In this document: positions 27,624 to 36,470 of the stretch, piece after piece
Numbering within the stretch: the stretch's first letter is position 1
Layout: every line of letters begins with the position of its first letter
Program-made: the position numbers and the translations under genes
The notes under the pieces: model-generated
What the model was told of the DNA's origin: nothing
What the model saw: only the letters and a program-made list of their open reading frames with translations
The model's database searches: none
NCBI RefSeq assembly: GCF_028550395.1
Contig: NZ_JAQQKW010000005.1
Span: 62,001 to 126,000, forward strand
Direction: 5' to 3'
DNA length: 64,000 bases
From: Asticcacaulis currens
GTDB lineage: Bacteria; Pseudomonadota; Alphaproteobacteria; Caulobacterales; Caulobacteraceae

Positions 27624-29636
27624 ATGTCCCTGCCGCCGATCCCTGGCCTCCCCACTGCCAAGCCGTCCCCGACCGTGATGGCGGATGCGATTCGCGTCCT
27701 GTCGATGGAGGCGGTGCATCGCGCCAAGTCCGGCCACCAGGGGATGCCGATGGGCATGGCCGATGTGGCGACCGTTTTGTGGACGAAGTTCCTCAAATAC
27801 GATCCGAAAAAGCCCGACTGGGCCGACCGCGACCGCTTTGTGCTGTCGGCGGGTCATGGCTCGATGCTGATCTATTCGCTGCTGCACCTGACGGGTTTCA
27901 AGTCGGTGTCGATGGAAGACATCAAAAACTTCCGTCAGTGGGGCTCGACCACCGCCGGCCACCCGGAATACGGCCATACGGCGGGCGTTGAATGCACCAC
28001 CGGCCCGCTGGGTCAGGGGCTGGCGACCGCCGTGGGTATGGCCATGGCCGAACGCCACCTCAATGCGCGCTTTGGCGATGAGATCGTCGATCACCGCACC
28101 TGGGTTATCGCCGGTGACGGCTGCCTGATGGAAGGCGTGTCGCACGAAGCCATCTCTCTGGCCGGTCGTCTGAAACTCAACAAGCTGATCGTGCTGTGGG
28201 ACGACAACAACGTCACCATCGACGGCGTGGCGACCATTGCCGAAACCGGCGACCAACTGGCGCGCTTCAAGGCCGCTGGCTGGGCGGTAAAGGCCGTCGA
28301 TGGCCACGACCATTCGAAGATCGCGGCGGCCATGCGCTGGGCCACGCAGCAGTCGAAGCCGGTCCTGCTGGCCTGCAAGACCCTGATTTCCAAGGGCGCT
28401 GGCCCCAAGGAAGGCGACCCCCATTCGCACGGCTACACCCTGTTCGACAGCGATATCGAACTGGCGCGCAAGGCCATGGGCTGGGAGGCCGAGGCCTGGA
28501 CCGTGCCCGCGCCGATCAAGAAGGCGTGGGAAGCCGCCGGCCGCAAGGCCGCACGTCCGCGCAAGGCGTGGGAAGCGGCCCTGAAGGCACATCCGCAACG
28601 CGACGCCTTTGAGCGCGCCATGGCCGGCGACCTGCCCGCCCATGCGTTCGAGGCACTGGACGCCCACATCGAAAAGCAACTGGAACTGAAGGCGGGCGAT
28701 GCGACGCGCTCGGCGTCCGGGGCGGCTCTGGCGCAGCTTGTGCCACACATCGACGAAATGATCGGCGGCTCGGCCGACCTGACCGGTTCGAACAATACCT
28801 TCGTCAAGGGCATGACCGCCTTTGACGCCCCGGCCTATGACGGTCGCTACGTGCACTACGGCATCCGCGAATTCGGCATGTCGGCGGCGCTGAACGGTAT
28901 GGCTCTGCACGGCGGCATCATCCCCTATTCGGGCACCTTCTTCGTCTTCTCCGACTATTCACGTCCGGCTATCCGTCTGGCGGCCCTGATGGGCATTCGC
29001 GTCATCAACGTCCTGACGCACGACTCGATCGGCGTCGGCGAAGACGGCCCCACGCACCAGCCGGTCGAACATCTGGCCAGCTTCCGCGCCATGCCGAACC
29101 TCCTGACCTTCCGCCCGGCGGATATTGTCGAAGCGGCGGAATGCTGGAAAGCGGCCCTTCTTGAGCGCAAGACGCCGTCGCTGATGGTGCTGTCGCGTCA
29201 GAAGGTCCCGGCGGTGCGTCATCAGGGCGGCAACCTGTCGGCCAAAGGCGCCTATGAGCTGAAAGCCGCTTCCGGCGAAGCCAAGGTGTCGATCTTCTCA
29301 TCGGGCACCGAAGTCTCGGTCGCCGTTGCGGCGGCTGAGGCGCTCGAAGCGCAAGGCATCCCGACCCGTGTCGTTTCAACGCCGTGCTGGGCGCTGTTCG
29401 ACCGTCAGCCCGCCAAATATCAGGCCGAAGTCATTGGCAAGGCCCCGGTCAATGTCGCCATCGAAGCCGCGGTATCGCTGGGCTGGGAGCGCTTTATCGG
29501 GCAGGATGGTATCTTCGTCGGCATGAGCAGCTTCGGCGGCTCCGCGCCGCAGGACGTGCTGTATAAGCAGTTCGGCATCACCAAGGAGGCCGTGGTCGAG
29601 AAGGTCACGGCGAAACTGGCGGCCAAGGCGGGGTAA
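27624..29636 (+). CDS. tkt: transketolase
   Basis: About 670 residues from ATG 27624 (MSLPPIPGLP). Thiamine-diphosphate site GDGCLMEGVSHEA...DDNNVTIDG, glutamate region in EDGPTHQPVEHLASFR and the substrate His motif SGHQGMPMG. It moves two-carbon units in the pentose phosphate pathway, linking it to glycolysis (gap, pgk and fba lie 6-11 kb on). Divergent from zauP-zapA. Confidence 0.96.
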   Translation: MSLPPIPGLPTAKPSPTVMADAIRVLSMEAVHRAKSGHQGMPMGMADVATVLWTKFLKYDPKKPDWADRDRFVLSAGHGSMLIYSLLHLTGFKSVSMEDIKNFRQWGSTTAGHPEYGHTAGVECTTGPLGQGLATAVGMAMAERHLNARFGDEIVDHRTWVIAGDGCLMEGVSHEAISLAGRLKLNKLIVLWDDNNVTIDGVATIAETGDQLARFKAAGWAVKAVDGHDHSKIAAAMRWATQQSKPVLLACKTLISKGAGPKEGDPHSHGYTLFDSDIELARKAMGWEAEAWTVPAPIKKAWEAAGRKAARPRKAWEAALKAHPQRDAFERAMAGDLPAHAFEALDAHIEKQLELKAGDATRSASGAALAQLVPHIDEMIGGSADLTGSNNTFVKGMTAFDAPAYDGRYVHYGIREFGMSAALNGMALHGGIIPYSGTFFVFSDYSRPAIRLAALMGIRVINVLTHDSIGVGEDGPTHQPVEHLASFRAMPNLLTFRPADIVEAAECWKAALLERKTPSLMVLSRQKVPAVRHQGGNLSAKGAYELKAASGEAKVSIFSSGTEVSVAVAAAEALEAQGIPTRVVSTPCWALFDRQPAKYQAEVIGKAPVNVAIEAAVSLGWERFIGQDGIFVGMSSFGGSAPQDVLYKQFGITKEAVVEKVTAKLAAKAG

Positions 29637-29663
29637 TCACGGCTTTTGGAGCCCCTCTTTATC

Positions 29664-29690
29664 AGGTGCGGGCTTAGGTCCGCGCCTTTT
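29664..29690 (+). terminator. rho-independent terminator of tkt
   Basis: AGGTGCGG-GCTTAGGT-CCGCGCCT followed by TTTT, 28 bases after the tkt stop codon. Confidence 0.75.
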
Positions 29691-29844
29691 ACATAGGTCA
29701 AAAGGTCACAGAAACCGATTGCACGGGTCAAAGCCGCGTGATCGGCCCTTTGGTGTTTGACGCGCCCTCTCTATGCCTGTACGGTCTTTGGCATCGACTT
29801 TTGAACTGCGACTTTCTACTGCGGCCCCGGCCGTATCTGCGAAC

Positions 29845-29888
29845 TTCCTTTCATAGATCGACGACTACCACGCTGCCTTTGAAAGGAA
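29845..29888 (+). promoter_or_regulatory. possible RNA switch hiding the cold-shock gene ribosome site
   Basis: TTCCTTTCA (29845-29853) is the exact complement of TGAAAGGAA (29880-29888), which holds the Shine-Dalgarno sequence of the cold-shock gene. A nine-pair helix would mask it. Whether it forms depends on the long leader. Confidence 0.5.
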
Positions 29889-29894
29889 TTTATC

Positions 29895-30104
29895 ATGAGC
29901 ACAGGTACGGTTAAGTGGTTCAACGGAACCAAGGGTTATGGCTTCATTCAGCCGGACGACGGTGGCAACGACGTGTTCGTGCACATCTCGGCTGTTGAGC
30001 GTTCGGGCCTGCGCGGCCTCAACGAAGGCCAGAAGGTCACCTTCGAACTGGCCCGCGACAAGCGTTCGGGCAAGATGTCGGCTGAAAACCTTCAGGTCGC
30101 CTAA
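29895..30104 (+). CDS. cold-shock domain protein
   Basis: 69 residues, one cold-shock domain: [18 protein letters not shown] with RNP1 (KGYGFI) and RNP2 (VFVHI). An RNA chaperone that binds single strands. The long leader (more than 100 bases) and a strong terminator at 30128 show a single-gene transcript. Confidence 0.95.
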   Translation: MSTGTVKWFNGTKGYGFIQPDDGGNDVFVHISAVERSGLRGLNEGQKVTFELARDKRSGKMSAENLQVA

Positions 30105-30127
30105 GCCTTTTCAGCTTTTGCTGAATG

Positions 30128-30158
30128 AAAAAGCCGCTCCATACGGGGCGGCTTTTTT
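30128..30158 (+). terminator. rho-independent terminator of the cold-shock gene
   Basis: AAGCCGC and GCGGCTT arms (30131-30137, 30148-30154) then TTTT. Confidence 0.9.
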
Positions 30159-30191
30159 GCATTTGCGCCGCGGCTGTGCCAAAAGCCCCCG

Positions 30192-31196
30192 ATGCAAGAC
30201 CCTGTACTCGATACCCTGTTCCGCCCGTTCGATGACGGCCTGATCGACTGGCCTACCACCCCTGCCCTCTTCCTGCGCGCCCGCTATGGCGCAGCCTTAA
30301 GCGGTGTGGACCGCACGCGCCTGATCTGCGAACAAAGCTTCAAACCCGAACACGACCGGCTGAAACAGGCGGGCTTCACCCTGCGCGTGGCCAGCGATAC
30401 GGCACGCTATCCGCTGGTGATCGTTGTGCCGCCGCGTCAGCGCGAGGAATACCGCGCGCTTCTGGCCCGCGCCGTCGAAAACGCCGAACCTGGCGGCATC
30501 GTGCTGGCCTGCGTGTCCAATCTCGAAGGGGCCAAGACGGTCGAAAACGACCTGAAAACCCTGTGCGGTACGGTCGCCTCGCTGTCGAAGAACAAGTGCC
30601 GCGCCTTCTGGGCCACCACCGACGCGATCAACGCCGATCAGGTGGCGCAGTGGCGGACGCTCGATGCACCGCGCGCGATTGTTGATGGGCGCTTCCAAAG
30701 CCGCCCCGGCCTGTTCGCCTGGGACCGCATTGATGCGGGCTCTGAGCGACTGGTGGCGCATCTGCCCGCCTTAAGCGGCCATGGCGCCGATCTGGGCGGC
30801 GGCTACGGCTATCTGAGCGATGAGGTATTGCGCCGCCATCCGGAAGTACGCCTCGATCTCTATGAGGCCGAGCAGCGGGCGATAGAACTGGCCGAAATCA
30901 ATCTCGACGCCTATGGCGAACGAGTCCGTTACCGCTGGCACGACGTGACCAAGGGTATCGACGGCCCCTACGACTTTATCGTCTCTAATCCGCCCTTTCA
31001 TGCCGGGCGCGCCGATCAGCCGGAACTGGGGCAGGCCTTTATCCGCAGCGCCTCCGCCGCGCTAAAACCCGGCGGCAGCCTGTATATGGTCGCCAACCGC
31101 CACCTGCCCTATGAAGCCGGGCTGAAAGCCGCCTTCAAGAGCGTCAGCCTGCTGCACGAAGACCGCGACTACAAGGTCTATCGGGGGATTAAATGA
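30192..31196 (+). CDS. rsmC: 16S rRNA guanine-N2 methyltransferase, RsmC-like
   Basis: 334 residues: an N-terminal degenerate half and a C-terminal SAM-dependent Rossmann domain with GGGYGYLSDE, acidic DLYEAE and the catalytic SNPPFHAGR. The NPPF motif fits N2-guanine methylation (G1207 in E. coli). Shares four bases (ATGA) with the next gene, another 16S rRNA modification enzyme. Confidence 0.85.
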   Translation: MQDPVLDTLFRPFDDGLIDWPTTPALFLRARYGAALSGVDRTRLICEQSFKPEHDRLKQAGFTLRVASDTARYPLVIVVPPRQREEYRALLARAVENAEPGGIVLACVSNLEGAKTVENDLKTLCGTVASLSKNKCRAFWATTDAINADQVAQWRTLDAPRAIVDGRFQSRPGLFAWDRIDAGSERLVAHLPALSGHGADLGGGYGYLSDEVLRRHPEVRLDLYEAEQRAIELAEINLDAYGERVRYRWHDVTKGIDGPYDFIVSNPPFHAGRADQPELGQAFIRSASAALKPGGSLYMVANRHLPYEAGLKAAFKSVSLLHEDRDYKVYRGIK

Positions 31197-31894
31197 GGCT
31201 GATCAAACTGCTGGCCAATCTCGGCTACGGGTCGCGCAAGGAGGTGCAGAAGTATATCCGCATGGGGATCGTCACCGACGCCGAAGGCAACGTCCTGAAA
31301 GACGACGCCAAAACCGCCCATGAGGATATCCGCTTCAATGAGCGCGCGCTCGATCCAGCACACGGCGTGGTGCTGATGCTCAACAAGCCGACCGGCTATG
31401 TCTGTTCGCTGAAAGACAAAGGCAAGCTGGTCTATGAGCTGCTGCCACATCGGTTCAGCGAGCGTAAGCCCGTCCTGTCCACCGTCGGACGGCTCGATTC
31501 GGACACGTCAGGCCTGCTGCTGTTCACTGACGATGGCGACTATCTGCATCGCATCATCTCGCCCAAAAACCACGTCGCCAAAATCTACGAGGTGACGCTG
31601 GCCCGCCCGCTCGAAGGGCATGAGGCGGCGATCTTTGCCTCCGGTGAGTTGATGCTCGAGTCGGAAAAGACACCACTCAAGCCCGCCACCATGGAACAGA
31701 CGGGCGAAAAGACCGCGCGCCTGACCCTCTATGAAGGGCGTTATCATCAGGTGCGCCGCATGTTCGCCGCTGTCGGCAACCACGTCGAAGCCCTGCACCG
31801 GGCGCAGATGGGGGATCTGACGCTCGGCGATCTGCGGCCCGGCAAATGGCGGCTTCTGACGACCGCCGAACGCGACGGTCTGCTGCAAAGCTGA
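31193..31894 (+). CDS. RsuA-family pseudouridine synthase
   Basis: 233 residues: S4-like RNA-binding start (RLIKLLANLGYGSRKEVQKYI), then the synthase with catalytic Asp in STVGRLDSDTSGLLLFT and the RYHQVRRMFAAVGNHV block. RsuA makes pseudouridine in 16S rRNA; the overlap with the rsmC-like gene supports a small-subunit target, but RluB/E/F specificity cannot be excluded. Confidence 0.9.
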   Translation: MRLIKLLANLGYGSRKEVQKYIRMGIVTDAEGNVLKDDAKTAHEDIRFNERALDPAHGVVLMLNKPTGYVCSLKDKGKLVYELLPHRFSERKPVLSTVGRLDSDTSGLLLFTDDGDYLHRIISPKNHVAKIYEVTLARPLEGHEAAIFASGELMLESEKTPLKPATMEQTGEKTARLTLYEGRYHQVRRMFAAVGNHVEALHRAQMGDLTLGDLRPGKWRLLTTAERDGLLQS

Positions 31895-31916
31895 GAAAAA
31901 AAGCTGAGAAAACGGC

Positions 31917-32387
31917 CTACTTCTTCTGTGGCCCGCACGCGTCATGATGGAACCTCAGGATGTCTCCTTTGGGGCCCTTGCCGTCCGGACCCTGCGGTGG
32001 TCTGGGCAGGGCCGGACGTTCATCGGAGTCGATAAAGCCGTTTTTATTGCTATCGGCGGCATCGAATTGCGCTTTCAGAGGGACCGAAACCTCCGCCCAT
32101 GACAGCTTGCCGTCATGGTCCGTGTCCAGCGTCTCCAGCCGGGGCGGCCCCATCGGCGGGCCTTTGGCATCGGGACCTTCCGTGCCAACGGGTGCGCAGT
32201 GCGGAGGCCGGAAGGCCTCAAACTCAGCCTTGCTGATCTGGCCATCGCGATTGCTGTCCATCGCCTCGAAAGCCGGTGGCGGCGGGGGTGGCGGGGCCGC
32301 CTTGTCTTCGGCCCATACGGGCAGGCTTGCGACGATCAGGGCGCTGCCGGCCACAAGGCCGGACAGGAACAGGCGATTACGTGTCAT
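31917..32387 (-). CDS. exported EF-hand protein
   Basis: 156 residues: signal peptide (about 1-26), a run of seven prolines, then three EF-hand loops DSNRDGQISKAE, DTDHDGKLSWAE and DSNKNGFIDSDE. Between the first two lies a Pro/Gly/His linker. Likely a periplasmic calcium binder. It is divergent from the two-component system at 32561. Confidence 0.85.
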   Translation of the reverse strand: MTRNRLFLSGLVAGSALIVASLPVWAEDKAAPPPPPPPAFEAMDSNRDGQISKAEFEAFRPPHCAPVGTEGPDAKGPPMGPPRLETLDTDHDGKLSWAEVSVPLKAQFDAADSNKNGFIDSDERPALPRPPQGPDGKGPKGDILRFHHDACGPQKK

Positions 32388-32441
32388 GGGGTGTCTCCCA
32401 ACATATGGAGGCCCCAGAATGCACGGGCGACATGTCCTCAG

Positions 32442-32488
32442 AATTTCAGTGTTGGTTGAAATTTGACCAAAATGTGTCTTGGTGTGTC
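32442..32488. promoter_or_regulatory. candidate operator between EF-hand gene and two-component system
   Basis: AATTTCA-N8-TGAAATT (32442-32463) is followed by two TGTGTC direct repeats exactly ten bases apart (32473 and 32483). A ten-base direct repeat is the usual target of OmpR-family regulators. Confidence 0.5.
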
Positions 32489-32560
32489 CGGGCCGACATT
32501 CTGCGACCCAGATGTCGCGTCATAAGTCACGCCTGTTCCCGACTACACGTAAGATCTCTC

Positions 32561-33286
32561 ATGACGCCCGACACCATCAGTAGCGCCCCCCGCCCGCACA
32601 TCCTCGTCGTCGATGACGATTTCGACCTCCGCGAACTGATTTCGGGCTTCCTCAGCCAGAACGGTTTTGACGTCCACACCGCCGCCAGCGGGCGCGAGAT
32701 GGATAAGGTGCTTCAACGCGGCGATATCGGCCTTGTGGTGCTCGACTACATGATGCCGGGCGAGGATGGCCTGTCGATCTGCAAGCGCCTGAACCAGAAG
32801 GGCGGACCACCGGTCGTTATGCTCTCGGCCAAGGGCGAGGAGATCGACCGCATCGTGGGTCTCGAACTGGGCGCCGATGACTATCTGGCCAAGCCGTTCC
32901 ATCCGCGCGAACTTCTGGCGCGCATCCGGGCGGTGCTGCGTCGCGGCGAAGGGCGCGGTCAGGCCGAAAGCTCGCCCTTCACCGCCTTCTTTGGCTGGAC
33001 GCTGGACAATATCAAGCGCACGCTGCAACGGCCTGACGGTGTGCAGGTGGCGTTGTCCAATGCCGAATTCGAACTGTTGCGTGTGTTTCTGGAACGACCG
33101 GGCCGCGCCCTCACCCGTGATCAGATTCTCGATCATCTGCATGGTCCCAACAGCGACAATTTCGACCGCGCAATTGACGTGCAGATTTCGCGCCTGCGCC
33201 GTAAGCTGAACGACGAGGCGAACGATGGTGAGGAAATCATCCGCACCATTCGCGGCGTCGGCTACATGTTCCGCCCCTTGAAGTAA
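32561..33286 (+). CDS. OmpR-family response regulator
   Basis: 241 residues from ATG 32561; upstream in-frame codons belong to intergenic DNA. Receiver domain with acidic pair VVDDDFDLRE, phospho-acceptor Asp in VVLDYMMPGEDG, Thr/Ser switch in VMLSAKG and Lys in YLAKPFHP; then a winged helix (FELLRVFLERPGRALTRDQIL, RAIDVQISRLRRKL). It is followed after 12 bases by its kinase. Confidence 0.94.
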   Translation: MTPDTISSAPRPHILVVDDDFDLRELISGFLSQNGFDVHTAASGREMDKVLQRGDIGLVVLDYMMPGEDGLSICKRLNQKGGPPVVMLSAKGEEIDRIVGLELGADDYLAKPFHPRELLARIRAVLRRGEGRGQAESSPFTAFFGWTLDNIKRTLQRPDGVQVALSNAEFELLRVFLERPGRALTRDQILDHLHGPNSDNFDRAIDVQISRLRRKLNDEANDGEEIIRTIRGVGYMFRPLK

Positions 33287-33298
33287 GCCCTTCCCACC

Positions 33299-34879
33299 GT
33301 GACCCTGCCTTCCCTGCCCCGCGCCCTGAGCCGACTGCCTATCTTTACGCAGGTCATGGGCCTGTGCGTCTTCGTGCTGATCATCTCTATCCTGATCAAT
33401 ATTGCGCTGGTGGTGCTAATGCCGCCGCCCAAACCCTCCGGCTACACGCTGAGCGAGGCGGCCAGGGCGCTGAGCGAAGGACAGGTGAAACTGCGCAATG
33501 GCCGCACGCTCAAAACCGAAACCCTCAGCACTCCGCCCGCCTTTATCCGCGAAAAGCCGCCGCATCCTTTCGGTGAAAATGGCTTTGAACGGCTGATGCG
33601 CCAGAGGCTGGCTCAATCCCTCAAGGTGCCGGAAAGCCGCGTCTTTATCGACGGCCGCCCGGACTTTCGCCGCAACCGCTTTGGCCCGGACCGCATGGTC
33701 TTTCGCCTGCCGGATAAGGGGCCGCATCGTCCGGACACTCACGGCCCGGACGCTGAGGCCCCCGCTAATCAGGGCCTCGTCGTTCACAGCATGGTTGTCG
33801 AACGTATCGGTCGCCCCGCTCCGCAACAGCCGCCCGCCGCGCCCCCCGGCTCTGTGGCGGATAGCGCGACCCTGCACCGCATGCGGGAGGCTTTTCTGAT
33901 CAACAACCTGCCGCCCGGCTTCAATGAGCAGATCACCTTCCCCGCCTTCCGCGCGGCGCTTCAGTTGCCGGACGGACGTTACCGCAACCTGATCCTGCCT
34001 CGGCAGTTTCCCGAACCGTGGCAGGTCAGTCTGCTGCTCGGTTTTCTCCTGACCGCCGCCCTGATTGCGCCCGTGGCGTGGCTTCTGTCGCGCCGCCTGA
34101 CGCAGCCGATCGCGGCCCTGGCCGAAGGGGCCGCCAAGATCGACTTCGATCCCGCCGCCGAACCCCTGAAGGAAAGCGGTCCCGCTGAGGTGCGGCAGGC
34201 CACGCAGGTGCTGAACGCCATGCAGGTCCGCATCCGTAAGCACGTCGAAAGCCGCACGGCGGTGATTGCGGCCATCGCCCATGACCTCAAAACCCCGCTG
34301 GCGCGGTTACGGCTGCGCATCGAAAGCCTGCCCGCCAGAGAGCGCGACAAGATTGCTCAGGACATCGCCCATATGGACAGCCTGATCCGTTCGGCCATGA
34401 CCTTTGCTTCGGCGGACAAGATGGCGCAGAACGTGGTAAGGCTCGACCTCAGCGCGTTGGCCGAAAGTCTGGCCGAAGACATGGCCGATCTGCACAATGT
34501 GCAGATGGGTCCGATAGAACCTCGTCTGACCGTCAGGGCCGACAGCATCGCGCTCAAACGCATCCTGTGTAACCTGTTCGAAAACGCCCATCGTTATGCG
34601 GGCGGATCGCGGCTCAGCGTGCGTCGCGACGGCGATCAGGTGGTGGTGACGGTCAGCGACGACGGTCCTGGCATACCGGAGACGGCACTGGAGACGGTGT
34701 TTGAGCCCTTCCACAGGCTGGAATCCTCACGTAACCGCGACACGGGCGGGGCAGGTCTGGGGCTCAGCGTCGCCCGCGCCCTGAGCGAGGCGCACAAGGG
34801 GACGCTGATCCTGCGTAACCGCTATGCCAACGGTCAGATCGCGGGGCTGGATGCGATCCTCAGCCTGCCTCTGGCCTGA
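33299..34879 (+). CDS. sensor histidine kinase
   Basis: 526 residues from GTG 33299. Two membrane helices (about 16-40 and 245-265) bracket a periplasmic domain rich in Pro, Arg and His (GPHRPDTHGPDAEAP). HAMP, HisKA with His in AIAHDLKTPLARLRLR, then HATPase with N box NLFENAHRYAGG, G1 DDGPGIP and G2 GAGLGLSVA. EnvZ-like layout. The signal is unknown; the divergent EF-hand gene hints at calcium. Confidence 0.93.
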   Translation: MTLPSLPRALSRLPIFTQVMGLCVFVLIISILINIALVVLMPPPKPSGYTLSEAARALSEGQVKLRNGRTLKTETLSTPPAFIREKPPHPFGENGFERLMRQRLAQSLKVPESRVFIDGRPDFRRNRFGPDRMVFRLPDKGPHRPDTHGPDAEAPANQGLVVHSMVVERIGRPAPQQPPAAPPGSVADSATLHRMREAFLINNLPPGFNEQITFPAFRAALQLPDGRYRNLILPRQFPEPWQVSLLLGFLLTAALIAPVAWLLSRRLTQPIAALAEGAAKIDFDPAAEPLKESGPAEVRQATQVLNAMQVRIRKHVESRTAVIAAIAHDLKTPLARLRLRIESLPARERDKIAQDIAHMDSLIRSAMTFASADKMAQNVVRLDLSALAESLAEDMADLHNVQMGPIEPRLTVRADSIALKRILCNLFENAHRYAGGSRLSVRRDGDQVVVTVSDDGPGIPETALETVFEPFHRLESSRNRDTGGAGLGLSVARALSEAHKGTLILRNRYANGQIAGLDAILSLPLA

Positions 34880-34930
34880 GGGGCATCGTCCAAACCGCCC
34901 CTGTTACCTTACGAAACAAGGCGTGCACCG

Positions 34931-34942
34931 GGTAGCGCTACC
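34931..34942. promoter_or_regulatory. LacI-family-type operator before gap
   Basis: Perfect palindrome GGTAGCGCTACC in the 180-base leader before gap; with flanks it matches the TGnTAnCGnTAnCA core used by LacI-family carbon regulators (such as CceR) at all but one fixed base. Confidence 0.45.
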
Positions 34943-35059
34943 ACGCGCCGCAGCGCGGCATTTTACGCTTGACTTGGCGAGACTTAGTGACAAAACCAAG
35001 GTCGCAAAAGCATGGATTTGCCGCCGGTTTCGACGGCCCTGAGCACAAGGGATGTGACA

Positions 35060-36082
35060 ATGACTTTACGTGTGGCGATTAACGGATTTGGTCGTATCGG
35101 CCGTCTGGTTCTGCGTTCGATCATCGAGAACAACCGTACCGACATCGAAGTGGTGTCGATCAACGATCTCGGCCCGGTCGAAACCAACGCCCACCTGCTG
35201 CGTTACGACTCCGTGCATGGCAAGTTCCCGGCCGAAGTGAAGGTCGATGGCGACAGCCTGATCATCACCGCCAATGGCAAGACCTATGCCCCGATCAAGG
35301 TGACGGCGATCAAGAACCCGGCCGAACTGCCGCACGCGGCGCTCAAGGTCGATATCGCCATGGAATGCACCGGCATCTTCACGTCGAAGGAAAAGGCCTC
35401 GGCCCACCTCGAAGCCGGCGCGAAGAAGGTCATCATCTCGGCCCCCGGCGACAATGCCGACAAGACCATCGTCTATGGCGTCAACCACGACACCCTGACC
35501 GCCGAAGACACGGTCATCTCCAACGCTTCGTGCACCACCAACTGCCTGTCGCCGGTGGCCAAGGTCCTGTCGGACCTGTGCGGCATCGAGCGCGGCTATA
35601 TGACGACGATCCACTCCTATACGGGTGATCAGCCGACGCTCGACACCATGCACAAGGACCTTTATCGGGCCCGCGCCGCGGCGCTGAGCATGATCCCGAC
35701 CTCGACCGGTGCCGCCAAGGCCGTGGGCCTCGTCCTGCCGCACCTGAAAGGCAAGCTGGACGGCTCGTCAATCCGCGTGCCGACCCCGAACGTTTCGGTG
35801 GTGGACCTGAAGATCGTGCCGTCGCGCCCGGTCACGGTCGAAGAGGTAAACGCCGCCATCATCGCCGCCGCCGACGGCCCGATGAAGGGCATCCTCGCCT
35901 ATACAGATGAGCCGCTGGTCTCTTCGGACTTCAACCACAACCCGGCCTCTTCGACCTTTGCGCTCAAGCAGACGCAGGTCATTGACGGTCAGTTCGTGCG
36001 CATCCTGACCTGGTACGACAATGAGTGGGGCTTCTCGACCCGCATGTCGGACACCGCCGTCGCGCTGGGCAAGTTCCTGTAA
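35060..36082 (+). CDS. gap: glyceraldehyde-3-phosphate dehydrogenase
   Basis: About 340 residues from ATG 35060 with GGGA upstream; the in-frame extension to 35012 is not needed. NAD-binding [10 protein letters not shown], catalytic Cys in [10 protein letters not shown], and the WYDNEWGFS end. Oxidises glyceraldehyde-3-phosphate in glycolysis or runs in reverse in gluconeogenesis. First of a gap-pgk-fba series. Confidence 0.97.
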   Translation: MTLRVAINGFGRIGRLVLRSIIENNRTDIEVVSINDLGPVETNAHLLRYDSVHGKFPAEVKVDGDSLIITANGKTYAPIKVTAIKNPAELPHAALKVDIAMECTGIFTSKEKASAHLEAGAKKVIISAPGDNADKTIVYGVNHDTLTAEDTVISNASCTTNCLSPVAKVLSDLCGIERGYMTTIHSYTGDQPTLDTMHKDLYRARAAALSMIPTSTGAAKAVGLVLPHLKGKLDGSSIRVPTPNVSVVDLKIVPSRPVTVEEVNAAIIAAADGPMKGILAYTDEPLVSSDFNHNPASSTFALKQTQVIDGQFVRILTWYDNEWGFSTRMSDTAVALGKFL

Positions 36083-36091
36083 TAAGCCAGG

Positions 36092-36121
36092 CCCCGCCGG
36101 AGTAATCCGGCGGGGTTTTTA
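36092..36121 (+). terminator. rho-independent terminator of gap
   Basis: CCCCGCCGGA-GTAA-TCCGGCGGGG followed by TTTTTA. It separates gap from the downstream genes. Confidence 0.93.
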
Positions 36122-36136
36122 TTGCGGGGGCGCGGG

Positions 36137-36436
36137 GTGAAAAGGAATGTCGCATTATGGTTATGGCTCACAGGAAGCTTCATATCTGGATTTATTCATT
36201 TTATGAGCTTGGCCGTTTTGGCGTTAAATTATTACGTCAATAGTATTTATTTAATATGGACCGCACCAGTAGCTCTTAGCCTTCTGATTGGTGCATACAT
36301 GATTGCCAAAACTACTCCTAGACAATCTTTGGGAACCATCATTCTCGATATTCTTAGCCTCACAGCCCTATTCGTATTCGGCTGGCTTTTAGGCAGCTTA
36401 TTCTTAAACTGGACCTATCCCCCAAATTTCAACTAG
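36137..36436 (+). CDS. hypothetical membrane protein, A/T-rich
   Basis: About 99 residues from GTG 36137 (TTG 36122 is an in-frame alternative). Three hydrophobic helices: LWLWLTGSFISGFIHFMSLA, IWTAPVALSLLIGAYMI and LSLTALFVFGWLLGSLFL. Not recognised. Its base composition is plainly richer in A/T than gap and pgk on either side, with rarer codons such as TTA, which suggests recent arrival. Confidence 0.6.
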   Translation: MKRNVALWLWLTGSFISGFIHFMSLAVLALNYYVNSIYLIWTAPVALSLLIGAYMIAKTTPRQSLGTIILDILSLTALFVFGWLLGSLFLNWTYPPNFN

Positions 36437-36470
36437 GCTGTTTCTGTAAAAGCCTAAGGACGACGAAGAC

